64,000 nt of DNA from NCBI GenBank assembly GCA_964251965.1, contig CAXULQ010000004.1, forward strand, positions 186,001 through 250,000, in the 5' to 3' direction. The notes under the pieces were generated by a model that was not told the origin of the DNA, ran no database searches, and saw only the letters and a list, made by a program, of their open reading frames with translations. This DNA is from Mucilaginibacter_A sp964251965. GTDB taxonomy: Bacteria; Bacteroidota; Bacteroidia; Sphingobacteriales; Sphingobacteriaceae. The position numbers and the translations under genes are program-made. This document shows, in pieces, positions 49,913 to 58,709 of the stretch. The stretch's first letter is position 1. Each line of letters starts with the position of its first letter.

Positions 49913-50515
49913 ATGCCTCAACCTTTTGATTTCGCTACTGATTATATTTTGGAAGATGATTTCGTACAGCTTCGTCCGTTAAAAAAAGATGATTACGAAT
50001 TGCTGCTTCCTTTTGCTTTAAATGAGCCGGAGATTTGGAAATATTCTTTAGTTCCTGTTGCCGGTAAAGAAGAATTGAAGGATTATATTGATGCTGCTGC
50101 GGATGCAAGGGAAGAAAAAAAGGAGTATCCATTTGTGGTTTTTGATAAACGCCAGCAGCAATACGCCGGAAGTACCCGCTTTTACGACATCCAATTAACT
50201 TATAATACTTTACAATTGGGTTATACCTGGTACGGTAAGCAATTTCAGGGAACAGGATTGAACAAACATTGCAAATTTTTGCTGCTGCAATTTGCTTTTG
50301 AAAAAATAGGTTTTGACCGCGTAGAATTTCGTGCAAACAACAACAATAAAAAAAGTATTGCGGCCATGCAAAGTATTGGCTGTACGATAGAAGGTGTTTT
50401 GCGTAGTCATTTACCAAAGTTGGACGGTAGCCGCCGCGACAGTATTATTTTAAGTATTTTAAAAGATGAATGGTTTGGTACGGTAAAAGAAGTATTTAAA
50501 AGCAAGCTGCTTTAA
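49913..50515 (+). CDS. GNAT-family N-acetyltransferase
   Basis: RimJ/RimL-type acetyltransferase of 200 residues. FVQLRPLKKDDYELL opens the fold, the acetyl-CoA loop lies in LGYTWYGKQFQGTGLNKHCK, and RVEFRANNNNKKSIAAMQSIG is the C-terminal signature. The ATG at 49913 is preferred to an earlier frame start at 49880 because the sequence before it is unlike the family. The end of the gene includes an in-frame copy of the dispersed motif (VKEVF, 50482-50495). Confidence 0.88.
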   Translation: MPQPFDFATDYILEDDFVQLRPLKKDDYELLLPFALNEPEIWKYSLVPVAGKEELKDYIDAAADAREEKKEYPFVVFDKRQQQYAGSTRFYDIQLTYNTLQLGYTWYGKQFQGTGLNKHCKFLLLQFAFEKIGFDRVEFRANNNNKKSIAAMQSIGCTIEGVLRSHLPKLDGSRRDSIILSILKDEWFGTVKEVFKSKLL

Positions 50516-50519
50516 GTTA

Positions 50520-50927
50520 TTATTTAAAAGGATTGATCACCCTAACTTTTTCCTCAATCAACTGACCGTGTTGTAAATCTTCAGAATAAAGAATAGAACA
50601 ATTACTTTCAATTGCAGATGCTATGATAAGGCTGTCATAAAAAGAAAAACCATAACGTTCTGCAATTGTGCAAGCTTTCATTATTGTCATTTCGGTATTG
50701 ATATACAAAGTATTGTTCAAACTGCATTCTTCAACAGCAGTTATGGCAAGGGTATAACTAATTTTAAATTTTTTTGTTAGTACGTTAACTAATTCTTGTA
50801 AAACTTGTGTGCTGATAAATGTTTGATTTCCAGAAACAAGTTTCTGGGAAATAATTCGCTTTCCCGGTTCGCTGTTGGAATAAGCGTAAACGAGGATATT
50901 GCTATCTAAAAATATCTTATCGCCCAT
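50520..50927 (-). CDS. PIN-domain RNase (VapC-like toxin)
   Basis: PIN nuclease of 135 residues from MGDKIFLDSNILVYAYS (ATG 50927; a longer frame would run through the antitoxin gene). Acidic active-site residues are visible at Asp8, Glu45, Asp98 (SFYDSLIIASA) and Asp117 (YSEDLQHG), the standard PIN set. It overlaps the upstream small gene by 11 bases. RNase toxin activity is expected by family. Confidence 0.88.
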   Translation of the reverse strand: MGDKIFLDSNILVYAYSNSEPGKRIISQKLVSGNQTFISTQVLQELVNVLTKKFKISYTLAITAVEECSLNNTLYINTEMTIMKACTIAERYGFSFYDSLIIASAIESNCSILYSEDLQHGQLIEEKVRVINPFK

Positions 50928-51123
50928 TTGCTTCGTCGCGGTTAAATTGATAACCTTTTGTATCAATAGAAAGCGCGTCGAAAGTTACTTTTTTTGGGAT
51001 GGCTTGTTTAGTTAAACCTTCATCTTTTGCAAATACGATCACTTCGATTTCCTTTCCAATATAATTTTCAGGAATAGTAACAGAAATTATTTTTTCGTTA
51101 GGGGTAATTGTTGTGTGAAGCAT
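50917..51123 (-). CDS. putative antitoxin of the PIN-domain toxin
   Basis: A 68-residue protein starting MLHTTITPNEKIISVTIPEN (ATG 51123). The N-terminal half resembles a swapped-hairpin AbrB-like strand pattern (ISVTIPENYIGKEIEVIVF). The C-terminal tail (VTFDALSIDTKGYQFNRDEA) would wrap the toxin. This type of short gene precedes PIN toxins in many Bacteroidota. Confidence 0.78.
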   Translation of the reverse strand: MLHTTITPNEKIISVTIPENYIGKEIEVIVFAKDEGLTKQAIPKKVTFDALSIDTKGYQFNRDEANGR

Positions 51124-51218
51124 AGCCTGAAATTTAGGTTCTCTGGTTACAATGTTTAAAAATCCCTGTAAATATACGTTACAACAGTACCATAAAAAAT
51201 CCACGGTTGAATTTCAAA

Positions 51219-51284
51219 ATAGTAATGCTGCTTTTTTAAGTACCACGGTTAATTTTTGACCGATAAAAACAGCATTGTAACTAT
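51219..51284. repeat. imperfect inverted pair of dispersed motifs
   Basis: TAGTAATGCTGCTTTTTTA and GATAAAAACAGCATTGTAAC face each other 23 bases apart. The first copy has one changed base. The octamer CCACGGTT occurs at 51201 and again at 51243, on either side of the left copy. Confidence 0.7.
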
Positions 51285-51342
51285 TTTACTTTCTTTTTCT
51301 TTAGCGCTTAAACATTAGCTGCATGTACAAAGTTATATCAGC

Positions 51343-51822
51343 ATGAAAGCTATAACGGTAATAATTGAAAGTCCGAAAGGACAAGGCCACAAGTATGATT
51401 TTGAGCCTGAAACAAATTCTTTTAAACTGATGAAAGTTTTGCCTGCCGGGTTGGTTTTTCCTTTTGATTTTGGTTTCATCCCGAAAACAAAAGGAGAAGA
51501 CGGCGACCCGCTGGATGTGGTTGTTATTTCCGAAATCCCAACCTTTCCGGGATGTTCTATGGATTGTAGGATAATCGGTTCAATAAAAGCGAACCAAACA
51601 GAAGAAGATGGAGAAACCGTGCGCAACGACCGCTTTTTGGCCGTGCCCGAAGTTTCGCAATTGTTTAAAGAAGTGGATGATATAGAGCATTTGCCCGAAG
51701 GTATTGTAAATCAAATTGAACACTTCTTTAAAAATTATAACGAACAGGCCGGGAAAAAATTTGAAACATTGGAAAGGGTAAAAGCACAGGAAGCTTTTAA
51801 TATGATTAAGTTTGAAAGTTAA
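51343..51822 (+). CDS. ppa: inorganic pyrophosphatase, family I
   Basis: Hydrolyses pyrophosphate to drive biosynthesis. The 159-residue protein is shorter than Escherichia coli Ppa. The metal motif EDGDPLDVVVI has the three aspartates of DGDPLD, and the phosphate-binding HKYDFEPETNSF and LPAGLVFPFDFGFIP segments are present. The overlap with the next gene involves only its final codons. Confidence 0.9.
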   Translation: MKAITVIIESPKGQGHKYDFEPETNSFKLMKVLPAGLVFPFDFGFIPKTKGEDGDPLDVVVISEIPTFPGCSMDCRIIGSIKANQTEEDGETVRNDRFLAVPEVSQLFKEVDDIEHLPEGIVNQIEHFFKNYNEQAGKKFETLERVKAQEAFNMIKFES

Positions 51823-51829
51823 ACCAGTT

Positions 51830-52339
51830 ATGCTTTCTGAAAACCCGATCATTATCACCCTCAAAATAAATACAGATGCCGCTGCTTATTTTAACAATTT
51901 AAGGAAACAACATTTCCCTGCCGAACGCAATTATTTAGATGCACATTTAACGTTGTTCCATCATTTGCCTCGAAACGAAGATGCAATTTTTGAGGCGGTA
52001 AAAACAGTATGCCTTCAACAAAAACTAATGAATTTGCAAGTTGCACAAGTGGCGAGTATTGGTGCGGGCGTTGCGTTTAAGTTGGAATGTGAAGCATTGA
52101 AAAAACTGCATAAAAACCTGCAGCAGCAATTTCAACTTTGGTTAACACCACAAGACAAACAAGCACTTTGGCCGCATATCACCATTCAAAACAAAGTTGA
52201 CCGTGCAACTGCGATTAAATTGCAGCTGGAATTAAGTTCCAATTTTAAACCTTTTGAAATACAGGGTTTGGGTTTAACACTTTGGGAATATTTGGGCGGA
52301 CCATGGCAGTTGTTAGAAACTGTTGATTTTGAAGGATAA
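51830..52339 (+). CDS. 2H phosphoesterase, 2'-5' RNA ligase family
   Basis: A 169-residue LigT/2H protein with two catalytic HxT motifs, His-Leu-Thr in DAHLTLFHHLP and His-Ile-Thr in WPHITIQNK. The ATG at 51830 is 7 bases after the pyrophosphatase stop; a TTG at 51812 would overlap it. The physiological substrate of such proteins is a cyclic phosphate RNA end or a small nucleotide. Confidence 0.88.
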   Translation: MLSENPIIITLKINTDAAAYFNNLRKQHFPAERNYLDAHLTLFHHLPRNEDAIFEAVKTVCLQQKLMNLQVAQVASIGAGVAFKLECEALKKLHKNLQQQFQLWLTPQDKQALWPHITIQNKVDRATAIKLQLELSSNFKPFEIQGLGLTLWEYLGGPWQLLETVDFEG

Positions 52340-52372
52340 ACGTTTAGTTGTCTAATCCTTGCCTAAATCTTC

Positions 52373-52427
52373 GTAAAAGCCTCACCCCAGCCCTCTCCTT
52401 TGGAGAGGGCTGGGGTGAGGCTTTTAC
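52373..52427. repeat. perfect GC-rich palindrome between convergent genes
   Basis: A 26-base arm containing CCTCACCCCAGCCCTCTCC and its exact complement surround a TTT loop. It lies 34 bases after one stop codon and reaches 4 bases into the convergent 904-residue gene. It belongs to a type of palindromic repeat common in Bacteroidota genomes and should also stop transcription from both sides. Confidence 0.9.
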
Positions 52428-55138
52428 TGCACTTTATACCGATAATTAAACCTGCCGATATTGCCATCTTTGTCAATTCCCTCGGCAATTACGCGGTAAG
52501 TGCCTTTGCCGTCAGAATTATAGTACTCAAAAGAAGCATTGCCTTTTTCATCTGTTAAAACACGTGGGTTCCAGTAGATGGTGCTGCGGTAATCTAAACC
52601 TTGCATCGTGCTTCGGGTTGCTTCGTATTTAGGCGAATAAAAAACACGGCTGCCGGTATAACCTTTCGGAACGAAAGTTACCACACTTGGCTGCGGAAGC
52701 AAATCCTGCAAATCTTTTAAGCTGACTTTTTTGTGCTCTACTTTTTTCAAATTTACCACCAATACTCCGTTTGTTCCGTAAGTGCGGTTGATCCCGCTTA
52801 AATCATCTTTTAAAAATACTTCTATGGATTCTACTTCTGTGGATTGTAAACTATTTAGATAACCAATATCCACAGGCATGCCATTTACAAAAGTTTGGAC
52901 CGGTGTTTTATTGCCGGCCTGATAATCGCGGCGTACATACAAGTTGTTATCAACATAAGTTAACCCGAAAAGGCTTCCTTGCAAACAAGTTAAAAACATA
53001 GCGCAATTCATTAATCTGTCGCTGGGAATTAATTGATCGGGCATCATACTTAACCCAGTCAACGCCGGGAAATCCGTGTGGCTCGGTTTTTTCACATCCG
53101 AAACACCTTTAATTACTACTTCTTTTAAAGTGCGCCCGTTAAAATATTGTTTCTTACTGTTTTGCAGATAAACGCTCATCGTGCTATCAATGTTCAACAT
53201 TTCATCTGGCATTTGCGGGTTTTTGTTTACCGCTTGTGCAGCAGTCCCGTTCAGCATAATCATCATGTTCCGGCTGTTGGAATTGCCTTTTGCACTTAAG
53301 GTTACTTTGGAAGAATCAAGCACCAGCACTTTTGGAAACGTGAAAACACCTTCTGCGTTGGTTACCGCTTGTGAGGTAAAATTATGGTCTGGAACCTGCA
53401 ATTTAATTACGCCGCGCGCAATAGGCAAACCGGAAAGGTCTCGTAAAGTACCTGTAATATCAATGCCGCCTTCGGGATAAAAAGTAATTTCCGGAGATTT
53501 CCCTGCAAGGATGGCATCGTAAGAAAAACGACGATAGCCTTGTGTCAGCATCAAAATATCTAAGTCTGCAGCAGTTTGTTCGTTCGGGTTTTTAAAGTAA
53601 TAATTGGGTTTTTCGATGTACCCTTTTAAATCAGAAGTGAGCAGCAAGTTGGTTAAAATAGTTGTTTCTGCATTTTCATCAAACGGAATTTTGCTTTCAT
53701 CAATCACCGCAACTGATAAATTAGCTTCAGTTGGCAAGGTTTTATTTTTTGCCGTTACATTTATTTTTACCTTTTCGCGCGAAACGTAAGCTGTTTTTGC
53801 AGAAGTTAAAGCAATGCCCAATTGATCGTTATGATCGATAAAAGCAATTCGTTCGCAAACCGGATGTCCGTTTGTGGCAAATAACGTAAGCTGAACCATG
53901 CCGGTTGGAAACTTGCTTTTAGGAATATTGGCACTATAAATTAAAGCTTGCAAAGAAGTTTGCGCGGCATAACAAATTACGCCTCCGCTAAAACCGACAA
54001 TATAAAAACCTTTGTTTTGATTTTTTTGAAGAAAAGCTTGATTGGCTGCAATCCGGATAAACAGATTGGTAGGATCAGTATTGTTGATCGCCATCGTAAT
54101 ACCTTCGGGCAAAACGCGCGGCAGATTTACGGTACTTTTAGAACCATCGGCAAAAACTACGTTGGCACGATAAGTCTTTCCGGCTTCGGGCAATATGGCA
54201 AAAACGGCCATCCCTAAATTATTGGAAGTAAACTCGCCGGCCGTTTTGCCATCGTTATCTGTTACCGTTCCTTTTACATTGATGCCAAGCCCGTTTGCTG
54301 CAACCGCTTTTACGGCAACTTTTGAACGTACACCAACAATCATCTGACCGCTTTCGGGAAAAAACTGTACATCCGGCGTGGCAACCGCGCTGTGCAAAGG
54401 AAAAGTATTGGTGATAGATTTTTTATCGTTAGTAATTACGGTAAACAAAGTCCCGGCAGCAAGCGAAGTGCCTTTGGTAGCAATATTAATCGGCAAAAAC
54501 CCTTTTCCGTCGGTTGTACCTTTGCCTTTGGCTACGGTTTCGTAATCCACTTCTACATACCAGCTTACTTTTTTATTGGCATAAGGTGCGCCGTTTCCGT
54601 CCTGATAATAAATACCTGCGCTTGCTTTGGCATGATTATCTTTTGTAGCGCCCGAAAAAGAAATTTTGGTGAGTACGCTGTTTTCGATCAAATCGCCAAC
54701 TACGATGTTTTTATTAAAAAAATAATCAGGATCGTAGTTGCGCATGTAGTTGGTGTAAGCACGAACATGGTAATTTCCTTGTCTGTAAACTAAAGGCTGT
54801 AAAGTAATATCGCCGGATGCAATGCTGTTTACAACGGGTAATTTTAGGGTTTCTATCAAAGAATCACGACTGGTAAAAATATCAACATAAACAATTTTAC
54901 TTAGGATAGACGGTTCATGCAGACCTGCCGTAACGTAAGCTTTAAACCAAATGGTATCGCCAACGGCATAATAAGGCTTGTCGAAGTGGAGGTAAACTTT
55001 TTCTACCGGATGGCCTTGTGTAAACTGAGCCGTTTTGGTAATGATGGTATTTAAACTGGTTGAATCCTGGGCAAAAGCAGCAGGACTTGCAGCACAAAAA
55101 AGTATGGATAAAAGCAGTATCAGTTTTGCAGGTTGCAT
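52424..55138 (-). CDS. large secreted MG2-domain protein with TonB-plug-like region
   Basis: A 904-residue exported protein with a Sec signal peptide (1-23, AFAQ). It starts with the block KVYLHFDKPYYAVGDTIWFKAYV typical of Bacteroidota proteins with alpha-2-macroglobulin MG2-like domains. A series of beta-sandwich domains follows, including a carboxypeptidase-regulatory-like segment near GGIDITGTLRDLSGLPIARG (about 556-575). The region about 720-800 (FVNGMPVDIGYLNSLQSTEVESIEVFLKD, with TYGTNGVLVVNLK) resembles the plug of TonB receptors, but no barrel follows. It ends with a Bacteroidota-type macroglobulin tail (ASFEYYNSDGKGTYRVIAEG). It probably sits in the outer envelope, role unknown. Confidence 0.8.
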   Translation of the reverse strand: MQPAKLILLLSILFCAASPAAFAQDSTSLNTIITKTAQFTQGHPVEKVYLHFDKPYYAVGDTIWFKAYVTAGLHEPSILSKIVYVDIFTSRDSLIETLKLPVVNSIASGDITLQPLVYRQGNYHVRAYTNYMRNYDPDYFFNKNIVVGDLIENSVLTKISFSGATKDNHAKASAGIYYQDGNGAPYANKKVSWYVEVDYETVAKGKGTTDGKGFLPINIATKGTSLAAGTLFTVITNDKKSITNTFPLHSAVATPDVQFFPESGQMIVGVRSKVAVKAVAANGLGINVKGTVTDNDGKTAGEFTSNNLGMAVFAILPEAGKTYRANVVFADGSKSTVNLPRVLPEGITMAINNTDPTNLFIRIAANQAFLQKNQNKGFYIVGFSGGVICYAAQTSLQALIYSANIPKSKFPTGMVQLTLFATNGHPVCERIAFIDHNDQLGIALTSAKTAYVSREKVKINVTAKNKTLPTEANLSVAVIDESKIPFDENAETTILTNLLLTSDLKGYIEKPNYYFKNPNEQTAADLDILMLTQGYRRFSYDAILAGKSPEITFYPEGGIDITGTLRDLSGLPIARGVIKLQVPDHNFTSQAVTNAEGVFTFPKVLVLDSSKVTLSAKGNSNSRNMMIMLNGTAAQAVNKNPQMPDEMLNIDSTMSVYLQNSKKQYFNGRTLKEVVIKGVSDVKKPSHTDFPALTGLSMMPDQLIPSDRLMNCAMFLTCLQGSLFGLTYVDNNLYVRRDYQAGNKTPVQTFVNGMPVDIGYLNSLQSTEVESIEVFLKDDLSGINRTYGTNGVLVVNLKKVEHKKVSLKDLQDLLPQPSVVTFVPKGYTGSRVFYSPKYEATRSTMQGLDYRSTIYWNPRVLTDEKGNASFEYYNSDGKGTYRVIAEGIDKDGNIGRFNYRYKVQ

Positions 55139-55270
55139 AAATATGAATGGTGGCTAAATTCGGCTAATATAACCGTTTCTGGCCGGGCTTGTAACATGCA
55201 GCTTTAACATTTTTTTACAATTGCAGATGAATATGCGGGATTGCAAATTTTTTAACTATTCCTTTAACAA

Positions 55271-56011
55271 TCAGTTCCATCGGCTTAAAAACCGGTTAAA
55301 AGCTTCTTTATACTGATCGCCGACGGTGATATTTACACTTCCGATCTGCAAAGCGTTGCGTGTAATCGAATTGATTTTTTCTAAAGAAACGATAAAAGAC
55401 CGATGAACCCGCAGAAAGCGTTTTGCAGGCAATTTGTCTTCCAAAGCTTTAAGGCTGGTGAGCGATAAAAGTGGTTTCTTTTCATTCTGAAGCCAAACTT
55501 TTACATAATCTTTTAAGCTTTCGATATACAAAATATTGCTTAACGCAACACGCACCAACTGATATTCTACTTTTAAAAAAAGATATTCGTCTGAAACAAC
55601 TTCTTCTGTGTTTGCCGGAACATTTTGTGATTTTTTTACCAATTCTGCATAAGCCAAAGCTTTGTTTGCCGCATGTAAAAACTCTTCGTAATTAAACGGT
55701 TTCAGTAAATAATCAAGCGCATCCACGCGGTAACCTTCTAACGCAAACTGGTTGTAGGCGGTGGTAAAAATAATACGTGGTTTTGGGTTTTCCCGGCTGT
55801 CTAAAACTCGTGCCAGTTCAATTCCGTTTAAATCCGGCATCTGGATGTCTAAAAAAATTATGTCCGGTTGCTGCTCGTGCAATCCGCGCAAAGCTTCAAC
55901 ACCGCTAGAAAATTTACCTACCAATTTTAAAAAAGGTGTTTGTTCAATAAAAGCACAAACCAAGCCTAAAGCAAGCGGTTCATCATCAACGGCGATGCAA
56001 TTCAAAATCAT
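55271..56011 (-). CDS. LytTR-family response regulator
   Basis: Regulator of 246 residues. The receiver domain has Asp9-Asp10 and phospho-acceptor Asp55 in IIFLDIQMPDLNG. The LytTR DNA-binding domain (about 145-245) contains YIESLKDYVKV, RFLRVHRSFIVSLEKINSI and a C-terminal YKEAFNRFL. Its start overlaps the kinase stop by 4 bases (ATGA). The neighbouring MacAB-TolC operon or the secreted 904-residue protein gene are likely targets by position. Confidence 0.93.
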   Translation of the reverse strand: MILNCIAVDDEPLALGLVCAFIEQTPFLKLVGKFSSGVEALRGLHEQQPDIIFLDIQMPDLNGIELARVLDSRENPKPRIIFTTAYNQFALEGYRVDALDYLLKPFNYEEFLHAANKALAYAELVKKSQNVPANTEEVVSDEYLFLKVEYQLVRVALSNILYIESLKDYVKVWLQNEKKPLLSLTSLKALEDKLPAKRFLRVHRSFIVSLEKINSITRNALQIGSVNITVGDQYKEAFNRFLSRWN

Positions 56012-57093
56012 GACAATTGGATTTTTAAATCAACTTCGTATTTATTTTCTTCGGCCAAATCTTTAATCTCAAGTTTGTATTTAGACGGATACAAAAGGTC
56101 TAATCGCCGGATCGTGTTTTGTAATCCGATGCCTTTGTTTTCATCTGCCACAACCTGTTGTTCTTTAAATATATTGTTGGTCACTTTTATTTCTAAAGTT
56201 TTTCCTTTTTGTTCAATCCAAATAAAAATTTTACCAGGTTTTGTTACGCTGATGCCATGTTTAAACGCATTTTCTACAAATGGCAAAAGCAGCATCGGCG
56301 TAATTGTTACATCATGGTCTAATACCGGCGTTTCAAATATAACTTCTGTTAGTTCTGTTAAACGTAACTGCATCAGGCTGATATAATCTTTTACAAAAGA
56401 AATTTCCTTGCTTAGCAAAGTGCTGCCTTGCTGGGTTTCGTACAATAAATAACGCATCATCCGCGAAAGTTGGTGCAATGCTTTGCGTGAATTTTCTACA
56501 TCAATTATGGTCAGTGCGTAAATATTGTTTAGTGTGTTGAAGAAGAAATGAGGGTTAATTTGTGCTTTTAAAAAAGACAGTTCCGAGCTGATCTTGTCTT
56601 GCTCCAGTTCCAGCCTTAATTGTAAATCCTTTTGTATTTTTTGGGTTGAAGTGATGCTTGTGCTGATTGCGAAAACAAAACTGATCATAATCATCATCAG
56701 GATTTGAAAGCCAAAACCATTGTCTTTAGGTGGTTGCCGCCCTTTCTGGTTAAAACCTTTTTCCAATGTTTCACGAATATGCAATAAATTACCGGCAAGC
56801 CAGCTGATTAAAACTGTTGCCGCAACTATCACAAGGGCAAATAGAATGTATTGCTTAATCTTATTTCGAATTAAAAATTGCGGCACTAATACTTTGGAAT
56901 TTAAATAATAGGTGCCAACTACCAGCCCAAATATAATCCCCTGGTTTACCCAAAACTGAAAAGGCATGGTTAAACCGAATGTTAAGGGTTGATAAACCAA
57001 TACCACCAAACCAAACCCTACCCAAATTAAAGTATGGATGAGGATGGTAACCGGCTTGCTCATCGTTGTTTTTGGAATTATGCTTTTGCTCAT
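56008..57093 (-). CDS. LytS-like sensor histidine kinase
   Basis: Membrane kinase of 361 residues. Four transmembrane helices are predicted in about 16-36, 50-66, 80-100 and 130-148. A HisKA_7TM-independent his_kinase domain follows with the phospho-acceptor His182 in AQINPHFFFNTLNNIYAL and an ATPase domain with PFVENAFKHGI and NKGIGLQNTIRRL. It has no extra sensory domain, so the signal is likely felt within the membrane. It forms a unit with the LytTR gene downstream. Confidence 0.93.
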   Translation of the reverse strand: MSKSIIPKTTMSKPVTILIHTLIWVGFGLVVLVYQPLTFGLTMPFQFWVNQGIIFGLVVGTYYLNSKVLVPQFLIRNKIKQYILFALVIVAATVLISWLAGNLLHIRETLEKGFNQKGRQPPKDNGFGFQILMMIMISFVFAISTSITSTQKIQKDLQLRLELEQDKISSELSFLKAQINPHFFFNTLNNIYALTIIDVENSRKALHQLSRMMRYLLYETQQGSTLLSKEISFVKDYISLMQLRLTELTEVIFETPVLDHDVTITPMLLLPFVENAFKHGISVTKPGKIFIWIEQKGKTLEIKVTNNIFKEQQVVADENKGIGLQNTIRRLDLLYPSKYKLEIKDLAEENKYEVDLKIQLS

Positions 57094-57173
57094 TTAGTAC
57101 AATATTAAAAAGCTTGTAAATGCAAACCAATTATAATCTGCCTACAGCCTGTTTTCATCGACCGATAACCGGA

Positions 57174-57188
57174 AATGCTTCTTTTACC
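57174..57188 (-). repeat. dispersed motif copy (GAAG type)
   Basis: AATGCTTCTTTTACC followed by ACCTATTTTT, the same tail as at 24023. It lies in the 248-base divergent gap between the kinase and the TolC-like gene. Confidence 0.78.
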
Positions 57189-57341
57189 ACCTATTTTTAT
57201 TGTTGAGTTTACAAAAGGCAGTTGGTAGATAAAAAAGCGCGGTTGGTCTATGTTTGCTTGTTCTTGGTCTGTTTTACTTTTTGTTTAAAGGAAGAAAACA
57301 TTGCTTTGTACAACCAATTTTTTTGAAATTTATGCGACAAA

Positions 57342-58706
57342 ATGTTAAAGCGAATATATGACATGAAGATACCTGAAATAATTTTTGGTTTATGTTGCTT
57401 AACTACATGCTGTTTTTACAGCCCTTTATTGGCACAGGATTCTACACTTACGCCCAGTTCTGTAAAATGGGATTTGCAAACTTGCTTGGATTATGCCCGG
57501 AAAAACAATATCCAAATCAACAGTTTAAGGTTGAGTGAAAAAACAAGTCAGCAGGAATTGTTGCTTTCCAAAGCTTCGGTGTTGCCAAACTTGTATGGTT
57601 CGGCATCGCAATCCATCACGCGCGGCAATAATTTCAATTCAACTTTAGGTGCTTCGCAATCCGGCATTACGCCTGCCGGAAGTTACGGCGTAAACTCTGC
57701 CTGGACTTTATACCAGGGCGGTTATTTGCGGAACGATATTCAGCAAAAAAACTTGTCGGTAGAATCTGCAAACTTGAATGTATTGCAGCAGGAAAACAGT
57801 ATTATCTTATCCATCACCCAAAGTTATTTAAATATTTTGCTGGATAAAGAAAGCATCATCTATCAGCAAAACGTGGTAGAAACTTCAAGGGCACAAGTTG
57901 AGCAAGGGCAAAAACGTTTAAATGTAGGCAGCATTGCACAATATACGCTGGCGCAATTGCAATCGCAACAAGCCAACGATCAATACACTTATATTACTTA
58001 TCAAAATACAGAACGGCAGGATTTGTTGACCTTGAAGCAATTGTTGCAATTGCCAACCAATACAACTTTTGATATTGTAAAACCTGATACCGTAATTACA
58101 AGTTCCGCAATTGCACCATTAAAAGAAGTACAAGATATAGCTTTGCAAAACCGGCCGGAAGTAAAAAACAGCGAACTTGGATTGGATATTTCTAATTATG
58201 CACTGGCAAAAGCACGCGCCGGATATTCGCCTTCCATCAGTGCTTCGGGTTCCTTGTTTTCCAGTTACAGTAATTCTGCCAACACTTATTTTACGCAACT
58301 TAACAATAACTTTTATCAGCAAATTGGCCTTTCGCTTTCTGTTCCGATTTTTACCAGAAGGTTAAACAAAACCAATGTTGCCGAGGCCAGGATCAACATC
58401 GATCAATCCAAACTTACTTTGTTAAATACCAAAACTGTTTTATCACAAACGGTAGAAAGGGCTTACATCAATGTTCAAAACGCACAAAGCCAATTTGATG
58501 CAGCAGCCGAAGCTTTTAAATACAACCAGGAAAGTTATCGGATTGCCAACGCACAATTGAAAGTAGGCGTGGCCAATATTGTAGATTTTCTACAGCAAAA
58601 AACATTGTACATACAGGCACTTCAGGCTTACATCCAGGCTAAATATAATGCTGCTTTAACCCTAAAAATTTATGATTTCTACCGTGGTATCCCTGTTAAA
58701 CTCTAA
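57342..58706 (+). CDS. TolC-family outer-membrane channel
   Basis: Outer-membrane efflux protein of 454 residues with a signal peptide ending near LLAQDS. A second ATG at 57363 (MKIPEIIFG) gives an equally good signal and may be the true start. TolC features include WDLQTCLDYARKNNIQIN, a repeated second half with LALQNRPEVKNSELGLDIS, and AYINVQNAQSQFDAA. It joins the MacA/MacB pair downstream to form a tripartite exporter. The leader sequence contains an in-frame ACAG-type motif. Confidence 0.93.
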   Translation: MLKRIYDMKIPEIIFGLCCLTTCCFYSPLLAQDSTLTPSSVKWDLQTCLDYARKNNIQINSLRLSEKTSQQELLLSKASVLPNLYGSASQSITRGNNFNSTLGASQSGITPAGSYGVNSAWTLYQGGYLRNDIQQKNLSVESANLNVLQQENSIILSITQSYLNILLDKESIIYQQNVVETSRAQVEQGQKRLNVGSIAQYTLAQLQSQQANDQYTYITYQNTERQDLLTLKQLLQLPTNTTFDIVKPDTVITSSAIAPLKEVQDIALQNRPEVKNSELGLDISNYALAKARAGYSPSISASGSLFSSYSNSANTYFTQLNNNFYQQIGLSLSVPIFTRRLNKTNVAEARINIDQSKLTLLNTKTVLSQTVERAYINVQNAQSQFDAAAEAFKYNQESYRIANAQLKVGVANIVDFLQQKTLYIQALQAYIQAKYNAALTLKIYDFYRGIPVKL

Positions 58707-58709
58707 AAT

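Noticed and set aside
52373..52427. Insertion-sequence end
   Set aside because: There is no second copy or transposase nearby. A stand-alone palindrome and terminator is simpler.
54392..54793. 133-codon plus-strand frame
   Set aside because: It lies entirely opposite the MG2-protein gene, has no recognisable domain and shows anticodon-shadow composition.
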